Shown here: positions 24,687 through 33,411 of the stretch, in pieces | Layout of the letters: each line of letters starts with the position of its first letter | Position numbering within the stretch: the first letter of the stretch is position 1 | Assembly (NCBI GenBank): GCA_041402045.1 | Contig: JAWKSZ010000015.1 | Coordinates: 1-64,000 of the forward strand | Origin: JAGQRJ01 sp041402045 | Lineage (GTDB): Bacteria > Planctomycetota > J058 | Reading direction: 5' to 3' | Length of the DNA: 64,000 nucleotides | The notes under the pieces: generated by a model | What the model was told of the DNA's origin: nothing | The model's database searches: none | The model's input: only the letters and a program-made list of their open reading frames with translations | Program-made: the position numbers and the translations under genes

Positions 24687-27323
24687 CTAGCTCTTGACGG
24701 CTTCCTTCTCGTTGGCGCGCTGGCGGCCGAACTCCTCGTCGGCCTTGACCCGCGCGATCACGTCGGGGAGGTCGGTCACGCCCTCCTTCACCTTGAACAG
24801 CGCGTCCTGGAAGATCGTCTTCATGCCGTTCTGGATCGCGACGTGGCGGATCTCGTGGGTCGGCGCGTGCTTGTTGATCAGCCCGCGGATGTCGTCGTCC
24901 ATGGAGAGCACCTCGTGGGTGCCGCAGCGGCCCTTGTAGCCCACGCCGTTGCACTTGGGGCAGGGCTTGCGGCTGTTGAGGTTCTCCACGGCCTTGTACA
25001 TCGTGCCCTTGACCTCGCGCGGGTCCCACTCGAGGAGCTTGCGCTCCTCGGGGGTGGGGGTCCACTCCTCGCGGCACTTGTCGCACGTGCGACGCAGCAG
25101 ACGCTGGGCGCACACCACCAGCAGCGAGGACGACACCAGGAACGGCTCGATCCCCATTTCGATGAAGCGCGTGACCGTGCCCGCGGCGTCGTTGGTGTGC
25201 AGCGTGCTGAACAGCAAGTGGCCGGTGAGCGAGGCCTCGATCGCGATCTCGGCGGTCTCGAGGTCGCGGATCTCACCCACCAGAATGATGTCCGGGTCCA
25301 TACGCAGGTAGCAGCGCAGCGCCCGGGCGAAGTCGAGCCCGATGCTCTTGTGCATCTGCATTTGGTTGATGCCGTCGAGGGGATACTCGATCGGGTCCTC
25401 GGCGGTCTGAATGTTGACCCCGACGTCGTTGACCTCGCTCAGACCGGAGTAGAGCGTGGTGGTCTTGCCAGACCCGGTCGGGCCCACGTTGAGGATCATG
25501 CCGTAGGGCTGCTTGCAGCCCCAGCGGTACTTCTCGAGGTTGATGTCCGAGAAGCCCATGCCGTCGAGGCCCAGGGCGACCGAGCCCTTGGCCAGGATGC
25601 GCATGACGACCTTCTCGCCGAAGGCCATGGGGCCCGTGGCGACGCGGAGGTCGATGTCCAGTCCGCGGCGGCTGAAGCGCTTGAACTTGATCTTGCCGTC
25701 CTGAGGCAGACGCCGCTCGGCGATGTCCAGGTTCGACATGATCTTGAGGCGGCTGATCAAGGGGTTCAGGTTCTTGATCTTGAAGCGCAGCTTCTCCTGG
25801 AGCGTGCCGTCCACGCGGTAGCGCACCCGGGCGAAGTTCTCGTAGGGCTCGATGTGAATGTCCGACGCCCCGCGGGCGTAGGCGTCCTCGATCACCTGGT
25901 TCGCGAGCTTGACGATCGGGCTCGACTCCTCGGTGTTGTCGCCGTCGTCGATCTCGACGGTCTCGGTGTCGTCCTCACCGAGCTCGGCCATGAGGTTGCC
26001 GAAGTCGCTGGCCGAGGCCAGGTCCTTCTTCGACTCTCCCAGCTTGGCGACGAGGACCTCGTTGATCGCGGTGTTCGTCGCGACGAACACCTCGGCGATG
26101 TGCAGGTCGGTGGCGGCCTCGAAGTTGTTGCGCCGCGTCTGGTCGAGCGGGTTGCTCATGACCACCGACAGGTTCTTCGAGTCCAGCTTGCGCAGCGGGA
26201 GGATCCGATACTTGCGCACGACCTCCTTGGTCACGACCTCCCACAGGCGTTCGTCCCAGTGCACGTCGGCGCCGTGGACATTGATCACCTCGGCGCCGCC
26301 CATGCGCGCGTAGTACTCGGCGAACTCGTCCTCGGTGCGCTCGACGTCCGGGTCGCGGATCACGTGGATCAGGCGGCCCAGGTAGCGTCCGATCGTCTCC
26401 AGGAGCTTGAGGTCCTGGAAGCTGAAGAACTCCTCCCCGCTGTTGGGGTCCTTGTTCATGACCTGCAGCGCGCCGACCACGTAGTCCTCGCCGTCGGCGA
26501 TCGGGACGGTGAGCATCGTGCGCACGGTGTAGCCCGTGGCCTCGCCCAGCAGGTTCACGAAGTCTTCGTCGTTGCGGGCGTCGAGGGAGGTGATCGACTT
26601 GTTGCGGGCCGTGGACTTGCCCACGATCCCTTCGTTGGGGCCGAGCTTGGCGTTGCTCAGCTTCTCCAGGCTCGAGCTGAACTTGCTCTCGAGGCCGGGG
26701 TGATTGCGGAACAGGGACTTCGAGTAGAACAGGTTCGTGAGGTGGGAGTTCTGCTGCCCGTCGAGCATCCACACGATCAGCACCTCGGCGCGGATCGGGT
26801 CGACGAGCTTGCCCACCGTGAGCCGGAAGATCGTCTCCAGCTGCTTCTCGCGCACCGGGTCCTTGCGCACCAGGTAGCGCAGGAGCGTGCTCATCAGGCG
26901 CTCGATCCGCCGGTCCGCGGGGGAGGAGCGCCCGCGACGCCGGCGCATGCGCCCGCGGGAGGTGACGATGGTCTGCGCGCCCTCCTCGGCCGGGGCGTCC
27001 CCGTCGTCCTCGTCGGTCTCCAGACCCTCGAAGAAGTCGTCCAAAGCGTGGGAGAAGATGCTGACGTTGGCCTCGTCGTCCTCGTCGTCCTCGTCGTCCT
27101 CGTTCAGCGCGGGGGCGGCGTCCTCGCCGTTGTCGAGCCAACCCAGGCCGCTCTGATCGTCGACCTCGGCCCGGATCGTGCTCCCCGGATCCGCGGAGGC
27201 GGGGTCGTCCTCCTCGTCCTCGCTCAACCAGTCGAGCGCGTCCTGGAGCTCCTCCTCGCCTTCACCGTCATCGTCGGCCTCGGCGCCGAGCCAGCCCAGC
27301 ACGTCATCGTCGTCGTTACTCAT
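24687..27323 (-). CDS. GspE/PilB-family assembly ATPase with acidic N-terminus and GAF domain
   Basis: 878 residues; cytoplasmic motor that powers pilus or type II secretion pseudopilus assembly. Residues 1-125 are very acidic and contain three similar motifs (VLGWLGAEADDD, ALDWLSEDEEDD, GLGWLDNGEDAA). A GAF domain follows (about 165-320; EGIVGKSTARN, MLTVPIADGEDYVVGALQVM), then an MshEN/GspE_N domain (about 325-425), then the ATPase: Walker A GPTGSGKTTT (about 614), Asp and Walker B boxes IILVGEIRDLETAEIA (about 677), His box STLHTNDA, and a zinc-type tetracysteine CDKC/CPKC (about 746-790). Typical PilB has no GAF. The other assembly proteins (GspK-, GspC-, PilM- and GspM-like) are encoded at 33.9-37.9 kb on the opposite strand. 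Confidence 0.95.
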   Translation of the reverse strand: MSNDDDDVLGWLGAEADDDGEGEEELQDALDWLSEDEEDDPASADPGSTIRAEVDDQSGLGWLDNGEDAAPALNEDDEDDEDDEANVSIFSHALDDFFEGLETDEDDGDAPAEEGAQTIVTSRGRMRRRRGRSSPADRRIERLMSTLLRYLVRKDPVREKQLETIFRLTVGKLVDPIRAEVLIVWMLDGQQNSHLTNLFYSKSLFRNHPGLESKFSSSLEKLSNAKLGPNEGIVGKSTARNKSITSLDARNDEDFVNLLGEATGYTVRTMLTVPIADGEDYVVGALQVMNKDPNSGEEFFSFQDLKLLETIGRYLGRLIHVIRDPDVERTEDEFAEYYARMGGAEVINVHGADVHWDERLWEVVTKEVVRKYRILPLRKLDSKNLSVVMSNPLDQTRRNNFEAATDLHIAEVFVATNTAINEVLVAKLGESKKDLASASDFGNLMAELGEDDTETVEIDDGDNTEESSPIVKLANQVIEDAYARGASDIHIEPYENFARVRYRVDGTLQEKLRFKIKNLNPLISRLKIMSNLDIAERRLPQDGKIKFKRFSRRGLDIDLRVATGPMAFGEKVVMRILAKGSVALGLDGMGFSDINLEKYRWGCKQPYGMILNVGPTGSGKTTTLYSGLSEVNDVGVNIQTAEDPIEYPLDGINQMQMHKSIGLDFARALRCYLRMDPDIILVGEIRDLETAEIAIEASLTGHLLFSTLHTNDAAGTVTRFIEMGIEPFLVSSSLLVVCAQRLLRRTCDKCREEWTPTPEERKLLEWDPREVKGTMYKAVENLNSRKPCPKCNGVGYKGRCGTHEVLSMDDDIRGLINKHAPTHEIRHVAIQNGMKTIFQDALFKVKEGVTDLPDVIARVKADEEFGRQRANEKEAVKS

Positions 27324-27403
27324 CCCACTCCTCGACGGTTGGTGACGGCAACCGCCACCTGGAAAGGATCGTAGACCTCGCGGCGAATGCGTTCAACGCA
27401 AGC

Positions 27404-28957
27404 TCACGAGCCCCGCTGCGCCAACCGCGCCAGGAAGGACTCCCAGGCTTGCTCCTTGGCCTCCTCGAAGGCGGCCTCGAAGGCAGCGCGCAGCTCCGGG
27501 TCCGCGGGGTCGAACCCCGGGGAGGTAGGCAGCCTGCCGCTCGCCTGGCGCTCCAACAGCTTCTGGGCGTCCGACGGACTGAGCGGCACCGGCTCCTCCG
27601 CCGACGCCGCCGGGCGCGCCCGCGCCTCGACGGGGACCGCGGCCATGTCGGAGAGCTCCTCCTCGAACACGTCCCCGGGAATGTTCAGGTCGGTAGACCC
27701 CTTCTTGGACGCCTGCTTGGCCGCGACCTCCACCACCTTGCCCCGCTGGGAGCCCGCCGCCGCCGGCACCTGAGGGCGACCCTTGGGGGAGGTGGTCAAG
27801 CTCGGCAGGGGGGCGGGTGCGGCCGGGGGAGGAAGTGGCAGCGCCGCCCCCTCGCCGGAGATCGGACGGTCGTCGAAGGCGCCCGGGGCCCAATCCCCCA
27901 GCTCTTCGCGCTCCTCCCCGCTCTCCAGGTGCTTGAGCTCCTTGAGGTCCTCGGGGTCGAGCTCGACGTCGGAGTCGTCCTCGCTCATGTCCTCGACCAG
28001 GTGCTCCTCGTCGGAGCCTGCGTCGTCGGGGTCGAGGTCCATGTCGTTGAGGTCGAGCTTGAAGTCGTCGTCGACCAGGGCGTCGTCGTCCAGGTCGACG
28101 TCGTCCAGGTCCGCGTCGTCCAGGTCGACGTCGTCCAGGTCCGCGTCGTCCAGGTCCGCGTCGTCCAGGTCCGCGTCGTCCAGATCGGCGTCGACGGCAG
28201 GCTCCGCGGCCCCGCCGAGGTCGCTCTCGAGCTCCGCGTCGTCCAGGTCGGAAAATCCGCTACCAGGCCCGTCCAGGTCGACGTCGTCCAGGTCCGCGTC
28301 CTCCAGGTCCGCGAGCCCGCCGTCCGGGGCGCCCGGGGCGTCGTCCAGGTCCGCGTCGTCCAGGTCCTCGTCGTCCAGGTCCGCGTCGTCCAGGTCCGCG
28401 TCGTCCAGGTCTGCGTCGTCCAGCTCCCCGACGTCGGTGGCAGGGAGTCGCTCGGAGCCGGTGGACGGGATCCGCTGCGACCCCGAGGAGACCTGGCGCG
28501 CCCGATCGGCCAGGGCCCTGGCCCGCGCGGCGTCGCGCTGGCGAATCCCCTCCTCGACCTCGACCACGTCGTCGGCGCTGATGCTCCCGCGCTCGACCAG
28601 GACCTCGGAGAGCGGGGTCACCCCGCCCGAGTCCATGTAGCCCTTCTTCTGCTCGGCGAGCGCGTCCTCGATCCGCTCCTGGTCGAGGAGGTTCATGCGC
28701 AGGCACTGCCTCCCGAAGCGCTTGTCGTAGTCGCGCTGCTCGCGGTAGGTGCACGCGTTGAGCACCGAGCGGTGCTGGCGCTCGGTGAGGAAGCCCAGCT
28801 CGACCATCAGCGGACCGATCTCGAGCGGCTCGCCCGCGTCCTCGCGGTCCTGCTGCTCTTGCGAAGCCTTCCGCACCTGGAACTTGCTCACGAGCTTGTT
28901 GTCCAGGGCGATCTTCGTGTAGAGGTCGTCCGAGATTGCGCGGTCGGTCAAGGCCAT
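27404..28957 (-). CDS. Acidic LDDAD-repeat protein
   Basis: 517 residues from ATG 28957. Residues 1-150 form a helical domain with two similar halves (SKFQVRKASQEQQ with LMVELGFLTERQH, and LRMNLLDQERIEDALAEQ with LSEVLVERGSISADDVVEV). The same pattern opens the TPR protein at 56-59 kb (GMVEKEQIDQCL, LLKKGYLSKEQLEEI). Residues about 175-305 are nearly pure LDDAD/LDDVD pentamers. The rest is Pro/Ala-rich, ending in a helix FEAAFEEAKEQAWESFLARL. It matches A(D/N)LXX superficially, but the content is acidic and disordered. It is upstream of the GAF-PilB gene on the same strand. Confidence 0.8.
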   Translation of the reverse strand: MALTDRAISDDLYTKIALDNKLVSKFQVRKASQEQQDREDAGEPLEIGPLMVELGFLTERQHRSVLNACTYREQRDYDKRFGRQCLRMNLLDQERIEDALAEQKKGYMDSGGVTPLSEVLVERGSISADDVVEVEEGIRQRDAARARALADRARQVSSGSQRIPSTGSERLPATDVGELDDADLDDADLDDADLDDEDLDDADLDDAPGAPDGGLADLEDADLDDVDLDGPGSGFSDLDDAELESDLGGAAEPAVDADLDDADLDDADLDDADLDDVDLDDADLDDVDLDDDALVDDDFKLDLNDMDLDPDDAGSDEEHLVEDMSEDDSDVELDPEDLKELKHLESGEEREELGDWAPGAFDDRPISGEGAALPLPPPAAPAPLPSLTTSPKGRPQVPAAAGSQRGKVVEVAAKQASKKGSTDLNIPGDVFEEELSDMAAVPVEARARPAASAEEPVPLSPSDAQKLLERQASGRLPTSPGFDPADPELRAAFEAAFEEAKEQAWESFLARLAQRGS

Positions 28958-28990
28958 GGGGTCTTCCCTGCACCCAGAGGGTAAGCCGGC

Positions 28991-29019
28991 ACTATACTTG
29001 GCGCGGCCCGGCCCACCAA
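28991..29019 (-). promoter_or_regulatory. Candidate promoter of the acidic-repeat gene
   Basis: On the minus strand TTGGTG (29019-29014), a 17-base spacer and TATAGT (28996-28991) lie 33 bases ahead of the ATG at 28957. The -10 box differs from TATAAT at one position. Confidence 0.45.
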
Positions 29020-29127
29020 CCCGGCCCACGTCCTCGCCCTCGATTGACCGAGCCGGCCGCGACCCACGGCAGGGCGCCCGGCGGGCGACGCTCGCCGCGA
29101 GCCCTTGGCGTGATTAGCCCTGGGGTC

Positions 29128-30378
29128 CTAGAACGCGTCCTCGACCTCTGCGAGTCGCGCCGCGAGCGCGGCCGCGCTCTGGGGACGTCGGTCGGGCCCG
29201 GACATGAGGTCGTCCAGGACCCGCAGAAAGGGCGCCGGCACGTCCCCCAACACCTCGCTCGGCTTGGGCAGGCCCCGATCCATGATCCGCCCGATCAAGC
29301 GCATGGACTCCGGCTCGTCCACCGGGGGCCGCCCGAGCAGCATTTCGAACGCGCACACGCCCAGGGCGTAGAGGTCCACGCTCTGGTTGAACTCGGCGCT
29401 GTGGAACACCTCGGGCGCGAGGTAGAGCGGGGTCCCAATGAACTCCTCGTCGAGGGTGATCCCCCGGTCCGGCAGGCGGCGCGCGAGGCCGAAGTCGCCC
29501 AGCACGACCTTGCCGTACTTGTCGAAGAACACGTTCCCCGGCTTGACGTCCCGGTGCACGATCCCCTTGGCGTGGAGGTAGCTCAACGGCGCGATCAACT
29601 GCTCCATGATCCCGTGCACCTCGCGCGGAGAGAGCCGCCCGCGCAGTCGCAGGCGTCGCCGCAGCGTGCCGCCAGGAATGAAGTCCATGACGTAGTAGAA
29701 GTGCCCGTGCTCGCGACCGCTCTCCACGAAGCCCACCAGCGCCGGGTGATCCAGGGCGGCCAGGGTGTCGATCTCGCGGCGGAAGCGGAGCAGGGTCTCC
29801 GTGTTCTGCATGAGGTGCGGCCACACGATCTTCACCGCGCGCAGCCGCTCTTCACCTTCCCGAGCCGCGGTGAACACGCAGGAGGTCCCCCCCCGGCCAA
29901 TGCAGTCGATCAACGTCCAGGCGCCGATCCGCTCGGGCCACGACTCGTTGGAGCGTGGCCCACGCCGGGTCTCCGTGTTGCTCAGCGCGCGCTCGAGCTT
30001 GACCCCCAGCTCCGTCTCGTTGACCGGCTTGAGCAAGTAGTCCTCGGCCCCGGAGCGGAAGGCTTCCTGCAGCAGCGTCTCGTCGTCTTCGCCAGAGACG
30101 ACCAGGATCGGCGGGCAAGGGTTGAGCTTGCTCCGCACCTGCTGCACCACGTCCAACCCGCTGAGGTGGGGCATGCGCATGTCGGTGATCACGGCTTCGG
30201 GGGCGTCGTCGGCGAGCTGGTCGATCGCCGTCCGCGGATCGCGGTAGGCGCGAACGTCGTAACCCCTCTTGCGCAGACTCTTTGAGAGGAAGGCGAGGGT
30301 CACCCCGTCGTCGTCCACGACGGTGACCACCCGCTTCGCGCCAGAGCCATCGACCACGAACTGCCGTCCCTCCCGCAC
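29128..30378 (-). CDS. Receiver domain fused to a Ser/Thr protein kinase
   Basis: 416 residues from GTG 30378. The N-terminal receiver (VVTVVDDDGVTLAFLSKSL, acceptor Asp66 in ITDMRMPHLSGLD, Lys in YLLKPVNETELG) is followed by a eukaryotic-type kinase: P-loop IGRGGTSCVF, AVKIV lysine, catalytic HRDVKPGN (His275), DFG in VLGDFGLARR and GTPLYLAPEV. There is no membrane helix, extracellular domain or DNA-binding domain. All catalytic and phosphorelay residues are present, so a histidine kinase probably controls Ser/Thr phosphorylation directly. It is upstream of the acidic-repeat and GAF-PilB genes on the same strand. No histidine kinase adjoins it. Confidence 0.93.
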   Translation of the reverse strand: MREGRQFVVDGSGAKRVVTVVDDDGVTLAFLSKSLRKRGYDVRAYRDPRTAIDQLADDAPEAVITDMRMPHLSGLDVVQQVRSKLNPCPPILVVSGEDDETLLQEAFRSGAEDYLLKPVNETELGVKLERALSNTETRRGPRSNESWPERIGAWTLIDCIGRGGTSCVFTAAREGEERLRAVKIVWPHLMQNTETLLRFRREIDTLAALDHPALVGFVESGREHGHFYYVMDFIPGGTLRRRLRLRGRLSPREVHGIMEQLIAPLSYLHAKGIVHRDVKPGNVFFDKYGKVVLGDFGLARRLPDRGITLDEEFIGTPLYLAPEVFHSAEFNQSVDLYALGVCAFEMLLGRPPVDEPESMRLIGRIMDRGLPKPSEVLGDVPAPFLRVLDDLMSGPDRRPQSAAALAARLAEVEDAF

Positions 30379-30728
30379 GTTAGCCGTGCACCCCGCGTCC
30401 TGCCACTCGCGCCGCGCTCGAACCGAGGAGGCCCCTCAAGTCCCGGAAGAACAGGGACTAACCTTCTGCCCCCGAATCCCTTGCACCCCCGACCCGGCCC
30501 CCGCGGGGGCGCGACGCGGCCCGCTCCGGGGCTTCGCAAACTCGCATAAACAACTACTGGGCTATGCCTTACGTGTCTCGCGGCAGGCCCTGCCCCTTGA
30601 GCGGCTTGATGGACGCGGCTACTGTCGGCTAGGGGTTATGCGCCCTCGAGGAGATCACTGGCGCACGAAAGATTCAGACGCTCGTGACCTTCTTGCCCAT
30701 GCACCGTCAGACCCCCCAGGAGGGGCCC
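30379..30728. other. Divergent intergenic region between two kinase genes
   Basis: 350 bases separating the receiver-kinase (minus) and the repeat-kinase (plus). It holds the promoter listed at 30597-30625 and an AGTCCC/GGGACT inverted repeat (about 30438-30459). I see no gene. Confidence 0.6.
30597..30625 (+). promoter_or_regulatory. Candidate promoter of the repeat-tailed kinase gene
   Basis: TTGAGC (30597-30602), a 17-base spacer and TACTGT (30620-30625), with the ATG at 30729 about 100 bases downstream. The long leader leaves room for further control. Confidence 0.4.
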
Positions 30729-33281
30729 ATGGACATTCGCAGGCTGGCACCGGGCGACCGACTGCTCGACTATCGCGTCTTGGAGCGCCTCGGCGAAGGC
30801 GGCTTCGGTCAAGTCTTCCGCGCCGAGCACGAGCTGCTCAAGCGGATCGTCGCGATCAAGGTCCCGCGGGATCAGGGCGGACTCGCGGCGCTCCGCCACG
30901 AGGGCGTGGTCCAGTCCTCCCTCGATCACGGCAACATCGTGCGCACGATCGAGCTCAGCCTCTCCCACGACCCGCCCTACGTGGTCATGGAGTACGTGGA
31001 CGGGAGCTCCCTCGCCGAGCTGATCCGCCGCGAGGGTGGCCTGCCCTGGCGTCGCGCGGCGCGCATCCTGCGTGAGACCGCGAACGCCCTGCACCACGCG
31101 CACCAGCAGGGCGTCGTGCACGGAGACATCAAGCCCGGCAACGTGCTCGTCGAGCCCGGCCGCAAGGGTCGGGTCATGCTCACCGACTTCGGCCTGGGCC
31201 GCGTGTTCGAGGGCCCCCAGGGCAACCTGCAGATCTCGCGCAGCCTGGAGCTGGCGACCTCGGGCGCCGAGGTCCAGGGCACGATCCGCTACCTGGCCCC
31301 GGAGCTCATGCGCGGCGAGAACGCCGACGAGCGCGCGGACATGTACAGCTTCGGCGTGCTCCTGTTCGAGACCCTGACGGGACGCCTGCCCGAGGGCCGT
31401 GAGGTCCCGACCGAGCTCGTGCCGGGGCTCCCCGCGGAGTTCGACCGGATCTTCACCCGGCTGTTCACCCGCCGGGAGCGCCGCCCGCGCTCCCTCGAGG
31501 CCACGCTGGTCGAGCTCAACGCGCTGGTGGAGGGCAAGCCCAGCGGCAACCCCCACGCCGTGCCCGCCAAGCACGAGGCCGGCGTGTTCCCCGCCCCCGT
31601 CACCGCCGTGGCAGCGGAGCCGACCTCCCCCGCCGAGCAGAGTCCGGTGTTCCGCCGCTGGCGCGACAACCTGCTGCAGAAGACCGCCGAGGGGATCGAC
31701 GTGCCCCAGGTCCAGGAGCTCCCGGTCGAGGGCGTGTTCGGGCGCTGCTGGGGCGCGACCGCCGAGGGCGAACCCCACCACCGGATCTACGCCACGGTGC
31801 AGGACGTCGTCGACGGGAACCTCGCGCGCACCCTCATGGTCGAGGCGCGCCAGGTGTTCGAGCGCGAGAAGGGGATCTGGGAGAAGGAGGTGACCTTCGC
31901 CGTGGTCGCCCGCAAGGTCGAGGACCTCGACCGCGTGCTGTGGACCTTCAAGTCCTTCTCCATGGGCTGGTGGCGCCGGCGCCGGGTGCTGCTCTACACC
32001 ACCGACGCGCGCCGGCTCTACGCCAACGAGCTCGGGTGCGATCCTGCGGGCAACGCGCTGAAGCGCGGCTTCGTCACCGCGCTGACCCGCGCCGTCGACC
32101 TCGCCAAGCCCAACGCGACCCACAGCGCGGTGGCCACCCGCCGTCAGTGCTACCGCGGCTCCGCGTGGGGCGCGGGCATGGCGCTGCTCATGGCCTTCGG
32201 CGTCGTGGTGAGCGTCATGTCCCTCGAGCTGGCCGCGCGCTGCAACCTGCGCAACGGCGCCAAGAGCCAGCCGTCGGTCGTCGCCGCGCCTGGTGACGCC
32301 GCGCTCTCCGAGCAGGTCGAGGCCTACCTCGAGGAGCACCCGGGGGCGGACCTCGACACCCTCGTCGAAGCCCTCGACGCCGACCGCGAGGACGTCCTCG
32401 CCGCGCTCTCCGAGCTCGAAGCCGAGACCCTCGTCCCCGTGGCGATCGTCCCCGTGCCGCCCACGACCCAGGACGGCGTCGTCACCCCGGAGCCCAAGAC
32501 CGGCACCGACGGCGTCGTCACCCCCGAGCCCAAGGCCGGCACCGACGGCGTCGTCACCCCCGAGCCCAAGACCGGCACCGACGGCGTCGTCACCCCCGAG
32601 CCCAAGACCGGCACCGACGGCGTCGTCACCCCGGAGCCCAAGACCGGCACCGACGGCGTCGTCACCCTGGAGCCCAAGGCCGGCACCGACGGCGTCGTCA
32701 CCCCGGAGCCCAAGGCCGGCACCGACGGCGTCGTCACCCCCGAGCCCAAGGCCGGCACCGACGGCGTCGTCACCCCGGAGCCCAAGGCCGGCACCGACGG
32801 CGTCGTCACCCCCGAGCCCAAGACCGGCACCGACGGCGTCGTCACCCCGGAGCCCAAGACCGGCAACGACGGCGTCGTCACCCCGGAGCCCAAGGCCGGC
32901 ACCGACGGCGTCGTCACCCCGGAGCCCAAGGCCGGCACCGACGGCGTCGTCACCCCCGAGCCCAAGACCGGCACCGACGGCGTCGTCACCCCGGAGCCCA
33001 AGACCGGCACCGACGGCGTCGTCACCCCGGAGCCCAAGGCCGGCACCGACGGCGTCGTCACCCCCGAGCCCAAGACCGGCACCGACGGCGTCGTCACCCC
33101 CGAGCCCAAGACCGGCACCGACGGCGTCGTCACCCCGGAGCCCAAGGCCGGCACCGACGGCGTCGTCACCCCCGAGCCCAAGGCCGGCACCGACGGCGTC
33201 GTCACCCCGGAGCCCAAGACCGGCACCGACGGCGTCGTCACCCCCGACGAGCCCAAGGTCGAGCCCTCGCGCTGGTTCTAA
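30729..33281 (+). CDS. Membrane Ser/Thr kinase with 22 twelve-residue repeats
   Basis: 850 residues. ATG 30729 is chosen over an in-frame ATG at 30684 because AGGAGGGG lies just before it and the protein then starts at DIRRLAPGDRLLDYRVLERL. Kinase domain: GEGGFGQVF, AIKVP, HGDIKPGN (residues 131-138; HGD replaces HRD, common in bacterial kinases), DFGLGR and GTIRYLAPEL. A middle region (about 290-470) with WWRRRRVLLY precedes a membrane helix (GSAWGAGMALLMAFGVVVSV, about 480-500). The outer part has a helical segment and then 21 full copies plus one partial copy of DGVVTPEPK(T/A)GT, ending PSRWF. The layout puts an extended Pro/Thr rod outside the membrane. A strong terminator follows. Confidence 0.93.
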   Translation: MDIRRLAPGDRLLDYRVLERLGEGGFGQVFRAEHELLKRIVAIKVPRDQGGLAALRHEGVVQSSLDHGNIVRTIELSLSHDPPYVVMEYVDGSSLAELIRREGGLPWRRAARILRETANALHHAHQQGVVHGDIKPGNVLVEPGRKGRVMLTDFGLGRVFEGPQGNLQISRSLELATSGAEVQGTIRYLAPELMRGENADERADMYSFGVLLFETLTGRLPEGREVPTELVPGLPAEFDRIFTRLFTRRERRPRSLEATLVELNALVEGKPSGNPHAVPAKHEAGVFPAPVTAVAAEPTSPAEQSPVFRRWRDNLLQKTAEGIDVPQVQELPVEGVFGRCWGATAEGEPHHRIYATVQDVVDGNLARTLMVEARQVFEREKGIWEKEVTFAVVARKVEDLDRVLWTFKSFSMGWWRRRRVLLYTTDARRLYANELGCDPAGNALKRGFVTALTRAVDLAKPNATHSAVATRRQCYRGSAWGAGMALLMAFGVVVSVMSLELAARCNLRNGAKSQPSVVAAPGDAALSEQVEAYLEEHPGADLDTLVEALDADREDVLAALSELEAETLVPVAIVPVPPTTQDGVVTPEPKTGTDGVVTPEPKAGTDGVVTPEPKTGTDGVVTPEPKTGTDGVVTPEPKTGTDGVVTLEPKAGTDGVVTPEPKAGTDGVVTPEPKAGTDGVVTPEPKAGTDGVVTPEPKTGTDGVVTPEPKTGNDGVVTPEPKAGTDGVVTPEPKAGTDGVVTPEPKTGTDGVVTPEPKTGTDGVVTPEPKAGTDGVVTPEPKTGTDGVVTPEPKTGTDGVVTPEPKAGTDGVVTPEPKAGTDGVVTPEPKTGTDGVVTPDEPKVEPSRWF
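32472..33245 (+). repeat. In-frame 36-bp tandem repeat in the kinase gene
   Basis: 21 complete 36-base units starting GACGGCGTCGTCACCCC plus a partial 22nd (33228-33245). Copies differ almost only at a C/G wobble (CCCGAG or CCGGAG) and an A/G giving Thr or Ala. One unit has Leu for Pro (about 32668) and one has Asn for Thr. Unlike the FHA repeats, the period is an exact multiple of three throughout. Confidence 0.95.
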
Positions 33282-33308
33282 GCCTTCCTCCGACCCGCCC
33301 ACCGGCCC

Positions 33309-33345
33309 AAGCGCTCCGCCCCGCCTCTGGCAGGGCGGAGCGCTT
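33309..33345 (+). terminator. Stem-loop terminator after the repeat-tailed kinase
   Basis: AAGCGCTCCGCCC (33309-33321) and GGGCGGAGCGCTT (33333-33345) are perfect 13-base complements around an 11-base loop, starting 28 bases after the kinase stop. Confidence 0.75.
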
Positions 33346-33385
33346 CGTTGGTCCGGGTCCGCCCGAGAAACCGCGCTTCGCCCGG

Positions 33386-33391
33386 TATACT
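33386..33391 (+). promoter_or_regulatory. Candidate -10 box TATACT
   Basis: TATACT at 33386-33391 lies 21 bases ahead of the GTG at 33412, just after the terminator. No convincing -35 box is at the right distance, so it is weak evidence for a promoter of the next operon. Confidence 0.3.
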
Positions 33392-33411
33392 CCCGGGCGG
33401 AGGCGTCCGCC

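Noticed and set aside
28045..28430. Pentapeptide-repeat (A(D/N)LXX) family protein
   Set aside because: LDDAD units match the consensus only formally; the all-acidic composition does not suit the beta-helix.
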